Assembly: GCF_900107925.1 (NCBI RefSeq)
Contig: NZ_FNUJ01000001.1
Location: forward strand, 496,001-560,000
Length of the DNA stretch: 64,000 bases
Direction: 5' to 3'
DNA from: Amycolatopsis pretoriensis
GTDB taxonomy: Bacteria; Actinomycetota; Actinomycetes; Mycobacteriales; Pseudonocardiaceae
In this document: one piece after another, positions 44,791 to 51,978 of the stretch
Layout of the letters: every line of letters begins with the position of its first letter
Numbering within the stretch: the first letter of the stretch is position 1
Position numbers and translations under genes: made by a program
The notes under the pieces: generated by a model
The model's input: only the letters and a program-made list of their open reading frames with translations
The model's database searches: none
Told to the model about the DNA's origin: nothing

Positions 44791-46368
44791 ATGGCAGAGG
44801 GCTCGGCCCGCAAACTGCGGCGCTACCAGGAGATGCGGGACTTCGGCCGGACCGCCGAGCCGGCCGGCGGGGCCGCGGGCGGCCCGGCCGGGCACCGGTT
44901 CGTGGTGCAGCGGCACCGCGCCCGCCGCCTGCACTACGACTTCCGGCTGGAGCTGGGCGGCGTCCTGGTCAGCTGGGCGGTGCCGAAGGGCCCGACGCTG
45001 GACCCGAAGGCCCGTCGGCTGGCTGTGCACGTCGAAGATCATCCGATCGAGTACGCCGATTTCGAAGGCGTGATCCCGCGCGGCGAATACGGCGGCGGGG
45101 ACGTCATCGTCTGGGACCGCGGCGAGTGGCGGCCGGTCGACGCCGACCCGGCGAAGGCGATCGAGGACGGCACCCTGCACTTCGACCTCGACGGCGAGAA
45201 GCTGGCCGGCCGGTTCGTCCTCGTCCGCACGAACCGCGGCGAGAAGGACCAGTGGTTCCTGCTGCACAAGGAGGACGACCACGCCGAAGCGGGCTGGGAC
45301 GCCGAGGACCACCCGCGCTCGGTGAAGAGCGGCCGCACGAACGACGAGGTGGCGGCCGCGCCGGGCGCGTTGTGGCACGGCGACCGGCCCGCCGCACAGG
45401 CCGAGGAAGCCGTCGGGTTCACCGCCGCGACCGCCGACGAGCTGGCGGCCCTCGACGACCTCGGCGCCAAGGGCAGGTGGTCGGTCGTCGGACGCGAGCT
45501 GACGCTGACGAACCTCGACAAGGTCCTCTTCCCGCCGGCCGGCGACGGGGAGCCGGTGACCAAGCGGGACCTGATCCGCTACTACGTCACCGCCGGGCCG
45601 GTCATGCTGCCGTACCTGGCGGGCCGGCCGCTCAACACGCACCGCTTCCCGCAGGGCGTCACCGAAACCGGCTTCTGGCAGAAGGAAGTCCCGAAGCACG
45701 CGCCGGACTGGCTCACGACGTGGCGCAACGAGCGCGCGAAGGCGGGGGAGAGCCGGCGGTACGTCGTGGCGGACAGCGTCGCGACGCTGGCGTGGCTCGC
45801 GAACTACGGCGCCCTGGAGCTGCACGCCTGGACGTCGCGCGCCGCCGACGTCGACCACCCGACGTGGGTGCTGTTCGACATCGACCCCGGCCCGGAGACG
45901 TCGTTCGCCGAGGTCCTGGAGCTGGCGCGGCTGCACCGCACCGCGCTGGAGCACCTCGGCCTGACCGGGCGGCCGAAGGTCACCGGGCAGCGCGGGATCC
46001 AGGTGTGGGTGCCGATCGTCGCGCACTGCACGTTCGAGCAGACCCGCGAGTGGGCGGAAACCGTGTCGAAGACGATCGGGCGGGTCCTGCCGGACCTGGT
46101 CAGCTGGGCCTGGTCGAAGGACAAGCGCCAGGGCCGCGCCCGGCTCGACTACACGCAGAACGTGCTGAACAAGACGCTGGTGGCGCCGTACAGCGTGCGC
46201 CCGCGGCCCGGGGCGCCGGTGTCGGTGCCGCTCGAGTGGGACGAGCTGGACGACGACGGCCTCACCCCGGACCGCTGGACGATCCGGGACGTCCCGAAGC
46301 GGCTGACCGAGCGCGGCGACCCGTTCGCGGCGCTGCTCGGGATCGAGCAGAAGCTGCCGGGCCTGTGA
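44791..46368 (+). CDS. LigD-type phosphoesterase-polymerase protein
   Basis: A 525-residue protein with two LigD modules. The 3'-phosphoesterase domain (about residues 30-170) has HRARRLHYDFRLE and HIEY-like VEDHPIEY histidines. The polymerase/primase domain (about 235-525) has LTLTNLDKVLFP, LFDIDPGPE with the metal-binding aspartates near 365, and DYTQN. These remodel and fill ends during non-homologous end joining. The ligase domain of classical LigD is absent and is encoded separately at 58081. No Ku gene is in the window. The ATG follows 18 bases after the small acidic ORF. Confidence 0.9.
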   Translation: MAEGSARKLRRYQEMRDFGRTAEPAGGAAGGPAGHRFVVQRHRARRLHYDFRLELGGVLVSWAVPKGPTLDPKARRLAVHVEDHPIEYADFEGVIPRGEYGGGDVIVWDRGEWRPVDADPAKAIEDGTLHFDLDGEKLAGRFVLVRTNRGEKDQWFLLHKEDDHAEAGWDAEDHPRSVKSGRTNDEVAAAPGALWHGDRPAAQAEEAVGFTAATADELAALDDLGAKGRWSVVGRELTLTNLDKVLFPPAGDGEPVTKRDLIRYYVTAGPVMLPYLAGRPLNTHRFPQGVTETGFWQKEVPKHAPDWLTTWRNERAKAGESRRYVVADSVATLAWLANYGALELHAWTSRAADVDHPTWVLFDIDPGPETSFAEVLELARLHRTALEHLGLTGRPKVTGQRGIQVWVPIVAHCTFEQTREWAETVSKTIGRVLPDLVSWAWSKDKRQGRARLDYTQNVLNKTLVAPYSVRPRPGAPVSVPLEWDELDDDGLTPDRWTIRDVPKRLTERGDPFAALLGIEQKLPGL

Positions 46369-46371
46369 GCT

Positions 46372-46444
46372 GAAGGGCACTTTCGGTGCATGTGACGGGC
46401 CGAAGGGCACCTTCCGTGCATGTGACGTAAGGAAGGTGCCCTTC
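46372..46444. repeat. Direct repeat plus long hairpin, terminator between convergent genes
   Basis: Two 26-base direct copies (46372-46397 and 46402-46427) of GAAGGGCAC-TTC-GTGCATGTGACG. The second copy also forms a perfect 14-bp stem GAAGGGCACCTTCC (46402-46415) with GGAAGGTGCCCTTC (46431-46444), which overlaps the kinase stop. Probably a bidirectional terminator. Confidence 0.75.
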
Positions 46445-47375
46445 AGGCGTGGACGGTTTCGAGGCCGCGGGGCTGCAGCCGGTCGAGGTCGGGGCGGGTC
46501 AGGTGCGGCCGCCCGCCCGCGTGCTCGGTTGTCGCCGCGGCCGCCGCGACCGCCAGGCACGCCGCCGTCTCCAGCGGACGGCGGCGGGTGAGCGCGGCCG
46601 TCAGCGTCGCGACCAGCGCGTCGCCCGCGCCGGTCGGGTCGACGACCTCGGTCTCCACGTGCGGCACGAACCACGACTCCGCCGGTCCGGCGAACAGGTT
46701 CCCCTGCCCGGCCACCTCCAGCACGACCAGCGACGGCCCCCGTTCCCGCAGGTCCGCCGCCGCGCGGGCCGCGCTCGCGACGTCGTCCACCGGCTGCCCG
46801 GTGAGCAGCTCGGCTTCGTGCCCGTCGGCGCGCACGACGTCGGCCAGGGCGAGCAGCTCGCCGGTGAGGTCCTGCGGGGCGCCGTCCAGCACGACGCGGG
46901 TGCCCGCGGTGTGCGCGAGCCGCGCGGCCAGCAGCGCCGCCGGGGCCGGCTGCTGCAGCTGGATGATCAGCGAACTTGCCGCCGAGATCGGCGCGGACGC
47001 GGCGAAGACGTCGGTCTCGGTCACCAGGGTCCCGTCCGGGACGTGCTCGAGGTAGCGGCGGCGGCCGTGGGCGTCGACGACGTCGATCAGGAGCGCCGTC
47101 TCGGTGCCCGGCCGGCGGACCACGTGCGACGTGCCGATCCGGTCGGCGCGTGCCTGCGCGCGCAGGGCGTCGCCGGTGCGGTCCCGGCCGACCACGCCGA
47201 CCAGCGAAACGGCCACGCCGAGCTGGGCGAGCGCCACGGCCTGGTTGGCGCCCTTCCCGCCGAGCACCTCCTTCCGGTGCTTCACCGGCGCCGACGAGTC
47301 GGCATCGGGTGCGTCCGGGACCTCGACCACCAGGTCGCGGGCGATCTGCCCGACGACCACGACTTCGCTGTACAT
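46443..47375 (-). CDS. PfkB-family carbohydrate kinase (ribokinase-like)
   Basis: A 310-residue PfkB kinase. The N-terminal signature is EVLGGKGANQAVALAQLG and the C-terminal one VDPTGAGDALVATL, with the catalytic aspartate in GAGDA. This fits ribokinase or a related sugar/nucleoside kinase using ATP. No transporter or sugar regulator is adjacent. The ATG at 47375 overlaps the stop of a 7-codon leader with a strong ribosome site; a GTG one codon upstream is also possible. Confidence 0.9.
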   Translation of the reverse strand: MYSEVVVVGQIARDLVVEVPDAPDADSSAPVKHRKEVLGGKGANQAVALAQLGVAVSLVGVVGRDRTGDALRAQARADRIGTSHVVRRPGTETALLIDVVDAHGRRRYLEHVPDGTLVTETDVFAASAPISAASSLIIQLQQPAPAALLAARLAHTAGTRVVLDGAPQDLTGELLALADVVRADGHEAELLTGQPVDDVASAARAAADLRERGPSLVVLEVAGQGNLFAGPAESWFVPHVETEVVDPTGAGDALVATLTAALTRRRPLETAACLAVAAAAATTEHAGGRPHLTRPDLDRLQPRGLETVHA

Positions 47376-47398
47376 CACCGGTACCGCCGGTCGGTCAT
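47375..47398 (-). CDS. Seven-residue leader ORF before the PfkB kinase
   Basis: ATG at 47398 is preceded by AGGAGG (47408-47403) at 4 bases. It reads MTDRRYR and stops in TGATG, sharing a base with the kinase start. The kinase itself has no good ribosome site, so ribosomes probably arrive by this mini-ORF. It may be only a translation aid. Confidence 0.45.
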   Translation of the reverse strand: MTDRRYR

Positions 47399-47667
47399 GG
47401 CGCCTCCTCGGTTGGCGAAGATCGGCTACCCCGTCCCGGGCGGCGGATAAACCGCACGTTCGGGTCGCGCGGTCGACGTGGGGGACCGCCGAAGGGGGAA
47501 GGCGGCCTGGTTCCGGCGGTGCCGGGCTCGCGAGCGGCGTCCTCTGCCCGCCGTCACCGGGTGATCCTTCGTTCCCCCGGACGGCGGTACCGATTCGTCC
47601 GCGCCCCGGATGTGGATCACCGCGTCTTCGGGTAAATCAGAGGAACGAGAACGAAAGCGAGGTTCGG

Positions 47668-48432
47668 GTGACCGAGACGTTGATGAACGCCGCCGACCGG
47701 TGGAGACCGCTGACCGAGCTGCTGGGTGCGCTGCTCGAGCGGATCACCGGTGAGCTGCCGGGGTGCCTCGGCGCCGGGCTCACGGTCGGCCAGGGCGGGC
47801 GGCCGCCGCGGGTGCTGGCCGTCGCGGGCGTCGCCGCCGATCTGCTGGCCGTTTCGCTGGCGCACGGCGGCCCGGTCGCCGTCGCGGCCGCCACCGGGGA
47901 GCCGGTGACCACCGACGACCTCTTCACCGACGGACGCTGGCCGGAGCTCGCCCGCGCGGTCGCCGGCCGCCCGGAGTTCGCCGCGGTCCGCGGCGCGGCC
48001 GCCCTGCCCGGTCTCTGGGAGGACACCAGCGCGTTCGTGCTGTCGGCGGCGTTTGACCGGCCGCCCGACGCTCGCGTGCTGAGCGTCCTGCGGCGCTACG
48101 AAAAGCTCACCGAGATGACGCTGGTGGTCGCCGAGACCGCCACCGCCGGCGACCCAGGCCAGACCCTCGACCTGCTGGCTTCGCGCGCCGCCATCGAGCA
48201 GGCGAAAGGCGTGGTCATGGCGGTCCGGCGGTGCTCGCCGGACGAAGCCTGGCAGACGCTGCGGCGGGCCAGCCAGGAGTTCAACGCGAAGGTCCGCGAG
48301 CTGGCCGTCGCGCTGGTCGAGCACGTCGGCGGCGGGCACGCGCCGCAGCCCGACGGCGTTCCGCAGATCCGGCCCGGCGCCTCGGCCCGGCATGCGGCCG
48401 AACGGCTCTGGTCGGCGTTCACCGCGGAATAG
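47668..48432 (+). CDS. GAF-ANTAR regulator
   Basis: A 254-residue protein. A diverged GAF-like region (about residues 15-155) is followed by a clear ANTAR domain (about 170-225: LASRAAIEQAKGVVMAVRRC and WQTLRRASQEFNAKVRELA). ANTAR domains bind paired RNA hexaloops to control termination, usually upon GAF-sensed signals. The GTG start has GAGG at 5 bases. It is the first of a run of signalling genes (STAS, PPM phosphatase, two more GAF-ANTAR). The GGGTAA 38 bases upstream resembles a stress promoter -10 but lacks a good -35. Confidence 0.85.
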   Translation: MTETLMNAADRWRPLTELLGALLERITGELPGCLGAGLTVGQGGRPPRVLAVAGVAADLLAVSLAHGGPVAVAAATGEPVTTDDLFTDGRWPELARAVAGRPEFAAVRGAAALPGLWEDTSAFVLSAAFDRPPDARVLSVLRRYEKLTEMTLVVAETATAGDPGQTLDLLASRAAIEQAKGVVMAVRRCSPDEAWQTLRRASQEFNAKVRELAVALVEHVGGGHAPQPDGVPQIRPGASARHAAERLWSAFTAE

Positions 48433-48435
48433 GGC

Positions 48436-48460
48436 GTTTCCGTTCCGGCGGTTTGGGTAT
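48436..48460 (+). promoter_or_regulatory. SigB/SigF-type promoter for the STAS gene
   Basis: GTTT (48436-48439), 15 bases, GGGTAT (48455-48460). This is a full match to the actinobacterial stress-sigma consensus. It lies 43 bases before the STAS start. Confidence 0.65.
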
Positions 48461-48502
48461 CAAGACCCCGACCTTGATCACCCCGGAAGGCTTGCCGAAC
48501 CC

Positions 48503-48898
48503 GTGTCCCCCACGTCCCCGGTCCCGACCCGGTCCGCGCCGCTCGCGGCGCGCCGGACGGAGTACCGCCCCGGTCTGCTCGTGCTGACCTTCGCCGGCGA
48601 GATCGACGCGCTGACCCTGCCGATCCTGGAACGCGAGCTGGCGGCGTCCCCACCGGGGACGACGGTGGTGGACCTCACGCAGGTGGCGTTCCTCGGCCTG
48701 GCCGGCGCCCGCGCGCTGGCGGCGGCCGCTCGGCTCGCGAGCACGGAGGGCCGGCGGTTCGGGGTCGTCGCGAACAGCCGCACGCTGGCCCGGCTGTTCC
48801 GGATCACCGGGCTGGCGGCGGTCGTCCCGATGTTCGCGTCGCTGTCGGACGCGCTGCGCGAGCTGCTGGCGGCCGGGGTGCGGGACACCGCCTGCTGA
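48503..48898 (+). CDS. STAS-domain anti-sigma factor antagonist-like protein
   Basis: A 131-residue protein. A Pro/Arg-rich N-terminus of about 20 residues precedes a STAS domain (LVLTFAGEIDALTLPILERE, TTVVDLTQVAFLGLAGARAL). The DSSG phosphorylation site of SpoIIAA-type antagonists reads GLAG, so serine phosphorylation there is not possible. It may compete for an anti-sigma factor constitutively or read a ligand. The SigB-type promoter directly upstream supports a role in the stress response. GGAAGG lies 12 bases before the GTG, rather far. Confidence 0.82.
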   Translation: MSPTSPVPTRSAPLAARRTEYRPGLLVLTFAGEIDALTLPILERELAASPPGTTVVDLTQVAFLGLAGARALAAAARLASTEGRRFGVVANSRTLARLFRITGLAAVVPMFASLSDALRELLAAGVRDTAC

Positions 48899-48905
48899 GC
48901 GTCGC

Positions 48906-50288
48906 TCAACGCGGGACCCAGCGGGCCACCAGGACTCCCGCGTCCGACCGCAGCTCACCACCGGCGTGCGCGACGACCTCCTGGGTCAGCAAGCGCGCGG
49001 TCTCCGGTGGCAGCGTCCCGCCCGCCAGGCACCGCGCCACGCGCTCCCGGCCGAACGGCGTCCCCAGCCGGTCGGTCGCCCCGGCCAGGCCGGGTGAGTA
49101 CAGCGCGAGCACGTCGCCGGGCCGGAGCCGGGCGTCGGTGACCCGCGGTGGCCGCTCGAAGCCGACGGCCGCCGACCCCGTCTCCGGCAGCACGGCCCCA
49201 CCCCGGACGATCAGCGGGGCCGGGTGCCCGGCGCCCAGCCACCGCACGTCGCCGGTCACCAGGTCCAGCTCCGCGAGCACCCCCGTGACCGCCGCGGCGG
49301 AGCCGGCGACCGCCTCGTACTGCTCCTCCAGCGAAGCGCCGTCGCGCCGGGCCGCGCGGTAGGCCGCCAGCGCGTTCACCACCGCGTAGCTCGCGTCGCC
49401 CGTGCGCGAGCCGGCGTCGAACATCGCCAGCCGCGCCCGCCGTTCCGAGAGCGCGTAGTCGAACACGACCCCGCACAGGTCGTACGCCGGTTGGACACTC
49501 GCGCCGACGACCACGCTCTCGGTCGCGCCGGTGAGCGGCGGCAGGCTCTGCCACAGCAGCTCGGCGGGAGAGCCGCGGTGGCGCCGCCGCCGTCGCACGT
49601 CGAGGCCGTCGCCGTACTGGGTCGTGACCGTCACCAGGTGCCCGAGCAGCGTGCTCAGCCACCGGCACTGCTCCCGCAGCACGGGGTCGTCGGGGTCGGC
49701 GCCGTCGGTGGGGACGATCTCCAGCACGCCGAGCCGCTCGACGCCGTCGAGCAGCACCGTCCACAACGTGGGGCCGGGCGCGTCCCGCGTCACCGCGGTC
49801 CCGGCGTGGCGGAAGACGGCGCCGGCGACGGTGGTGTCGATGTCCAGCTCCGCGGCGGAGTCCGCGCGCACGAGCGTCCGCTGGTCGTAGTCGGCGAGGT
49901 AGACGCCGATGCGCAGGTCGAGCGCGCGGCCCGCCGCGGCGACGACGGAGGGCAGCCGCTCGGGCGGCGCGCGGTGGGCGCCTTCGAGGAGGTCGACGAG
50001 CGCCTTCAGCGGGCCGTGCAACGGTTTCCCGTCGCGGACCGAATGGCTGTAGGGCGCGCGGGGCGGCCCGGCCAGCTCGTCGAGCCGCTCGTTGACGGCG
50101 TGGGCGAGCATGTCGCGGTCGACGCGGGGGAGCGTGGTCAGCGCGTTGAGGTAGGCGTCCAGCTCCAGCAGGCTCTGGCTGCCGCCGAGCGCGAAGTACC
50201 GCATCCACAGCTGTTCCAGGGTCAGGCCGCTGCGGGCGAAGCAGGCGGTGAGCAGCCGTTGCTGTTCGCCCTCGGGCAGGAAGCGCAT
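48906..50288 (-). CDS. PPM/SpoIIE-type phosphatase, partly degenerate
   Basis: A 460-residue protein. A helical N-terminal region with SQSLLELDAYL, then a GAF-like domain (about residues 95-225), then a SpoIIE-type PPM domain (about 245-460). The usual GGD metal motif reads YDLCGVVFDYAL, losing the first metal aspartate, while LGAGHPAPLIV is kept and the final D-D strand reads SDAGVLVARWV. Activity as a Mn-dependent phosphatase is therefore doubtful. It faces the STAS gene tail to tail and is preceded by a GAF-ANTAR gene 8 bases away on the same strand. Confidence 0.8.
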   Translation of the reverse strand: MRFLPEGEQQRLLTACFARSGLTLEQLWMRYFALGGSQSLLELDAYLNALTTLPRVDRDMLAHAVNERLDELAGPPRAPYSHSVRDGKPLHGPLKALVDLLEGAHRAPPERLPSVVAAAGRALDLRIGVYLADYDQRTLVRADSAAELDIDTTVAGAVFRHAGTAVTRDAPGPTLWTVLLDGVERLGVLEIVPTDGADPDDPVLREQCRWLSTLLGHLVTVTTQYGDGLDVRRRRRHRGSPAELLWQSLPPLTGATESVVVGASVQPAYDLCGVVFDYALSERRARLAMFDAGSRTGDASYAVVNALAAYRAARRDGASLEEQYEAVAGSAAAVTGVLAELDLVTGDVRWLGAGHPAPLIVRGGAVLPETGSAAVGFERPPRVTDARLRPGDVLALYSPGLAGATDRLGTPFGRERVARCLAGGTLPPETARLLTQEVVAHAGGELRSDAGVLVARWVPR

Positions 50289-50295
50289 CGGCGGC

Positions 50296-51027
50296 TCACC
50301 TTCCCCGCGGCGCGGGTGCGAGCAGTCCGGTGGCGGCCTCGGCCGGGCTGAGGCCGTCCGCGCGGGCCAGGGAGAGCAGGCGGTCGAACGCGGCGTCCTC
50401 GTCGAGGCCGTCGCGGCCCATCAGGAAGCCCTTCGCCATCGCGATCACGTCGCGGTCGCGCAAGGTGTGCTTGAACCGCTCGCTGAACCGGCTCGCCCGC
50501 TCGTAGGCGCGAGCGTTGGCGACCAGCGTCGCGGCTCGGGCGGCGAACGAGGCCAGCGCCTGCTCCTCGGCGTGGCCGAACGCGCCGGCCGTCGTCGCGT
50601 AGATCTTGATCGCGCCGTGGCAGCCGTCCTCGGCGACGAGCGGGGTGGTGAGCACCGAGCGCAGCCCGGAGCCGGTGATCGCGGCGCACCACCGCGGCCA
50701 GCGCCGTTCGGTGGTGACGTCGTCGATCCGCATCGGCGCGCACTCCGCGAGCGCGGCCATGCAGGGGCCCTCGCCGAGCTGGTACTGCAGGGTGTCGGCG
50801 TCGCGCACCAGCGGGCCCGACGCGCTCGTCGTGGCGGGGCGGCCTTCGTCGTCGATGAGCGTCACCCCGGCGCCGGCCGCGCCGGAGATCGTCTTGCCCG
50901 CGAGCGAGACGACCAGTTCGAGCACCGAATCCACGCTTTCGCGCGAGAGCAGCAGCCCCGACATCCGCGCGGCGACCGCCGCGAGCTCACCGTCCAGCGG
51001 CAGCCCGTCCGCCTTCTCCGTCGCCAT
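50296..51027 (-). CDS. GAF-ANTAR regulator
   Basis: A 243-residue protein. The GAF domain (about residues 25-165) has AGVTLIDDEGRPATT, YQLGEGPCMAAL and SVLTTPLVAEDG. The ANTAR domain (about 180-235) has DVIAMAKGFLMGRDGLDEDAAFDRL. It probably couples a small-ligand or redox signal to RNA binding and antitermination. It shares a 98-base divergent region with a second GAF-ANTAR gene and is followed at 8 bases by the PPM phosphatase gene, so the two are likely co-transcribed. Confidence 0.88.
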   Translation of the reverse strand: MATEKADGLPLDGELAAVAARMSGLLLSRESVDSVLELVVSLAGKTISGAAGAGVTLIDDEGRPATTSASGPLVRDADTLQYQLGEGPCMAALAECAPMRIDDVTTERRWPRWCAAITGSGLRSVLTTPLVAEDGCHGAIKIYATTAGAFGHAEEQALASFAARAATLVANARAYERASRFSERFKHTLRDRDVIAMAKGFLMGRDGLDEDAAFDRLLSLARADGLSPAEAATGLLAPAPRGR

Positions 51028-51125
51028 GGCCGCTGAATACCAAAGGGAGGCGGCGGCCAAACCTGCACATGGCGTCGCGTGAAGTGGGTACCCGGGCGGT
51101 CGGCGCACCAGCGGGAGGAGAGGAC

Positions 51126-51866
51126 ATGGAACTGCCGGAGCCCACCACGACGGCTTCGCCGCTGCTCGACGACGTAACGGGAGCGCTCGAGTCGCTCACC
51201 GCCGTCCTGCGGCAGGAAGACGACTTCCGGATCCTGCTGCGGCACGTGTGCCTCGAGGTGCGCCGGGCGATCCCGGGCGTCGCCGAAGCGTCCATCACGC
51301 TGGTGCGCGCCGACGAGCCGCACACGGCGTCCGCGACCGCCGCCGTCGTGAGCGAGCTGGACGGCGACCAGTACCGCCTCGGCGACGGGCCGTGCCTGGA
51401 GGCCGTCCGCAGCGGCAAGATCGTCCGCACGTCGGTGACCGACGCGGCGGAGCGCTGGCCGGCGTTCGCGAGCGGCGCCATGGAAGCGGGCTTCGGCAGT
51501 TTCCTCGCCGCACCACTGGTGGCGGACGAGGAGTACACGGGCGCGGTGAACTGCTACGGCCGCCAGGACGACGGCTTCGAGGAGATCGAAGCACAGCTGC
51601 TGGAGCTGTACACGACGGCGGTGGAAGCGGTGTTCCGCGTTTACCACCGGTACGTGGAGGCCCGCGAGACGGCCGACCACCTGCGCACGGCGTTGACCTC
51701 GCGCGCGGTCATCGACCAGGCGAAGGGGATGCTGATGGCGATCCGCCGCATCGGCGCGGACGACGCGTTCGCGGTGCTGGTCGAGCAGTCGCAGCGGGAG
51801 AACGTGAAACTACGCGAAATCGCCGAGCGATTCGTGGAGCGGGTCGTTTCCAGCGGCGTCGTTTGA
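51126..51866 (+). CDS. GAF-ANTAR regulator
   Basis: A 246-residue protein. The GAF domain (about residues 20-170) has EASITLVRADEPHTA, YRLGDGPCLEAVRSG and FGSFLAAPLVADEEYTG. The ANTAR domain (about 185-240) is canonical: LTSRAVIDQAKGMLMAIRRI and ENVKLREIAERFV. It is the best-conserved ANTAR protein of the window. GGAGAGG upstream of the ATG supports the start. GGGTAC 40 bases upstream resembles a stress -10 without a clear -35. Confidence 0.92.
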   Translation: MELPEPTTTASPLLDDVTGALESLTAVLRQEDDFRILLRHVCLEVRRAIPGVAEASITLVRADEPHTASATAAVVSELDGDQYRLGDGPCLEAVRSGKIVRTSVTDAAERWPAFASGAMEAGFGSFLAAPLVADEEYTGAVNCYGRQDDGFEEIEAQLLELYTTAVEAVFRVYHRYVEARETADHLRTALTSRAVIDQAKGMLMAIRRIGADDAFAVLVEQSQRENVKLREIAERFVERVVSSGVV

Positions 51867-51978
51867 TTCTCGGTCGGGCACGGGGTTGACCCGCACCGCC
51901 GGCGGGCTTTCGCGGGCGCCGCTTCCCCCCGTGCGACGATCTGGGGGTCACGCGGATCGGAAGAAGGAGCTCCAGACC

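Noticed and set aside
51086..51091. GGGTAC upstream of the GAF-ANTAR gene as a SigB-type -10
   Set aside because: No GNNT element at 14-16 bases upstream; the same holds for GGGTAA at 47630 and GGGTAC at 57117.
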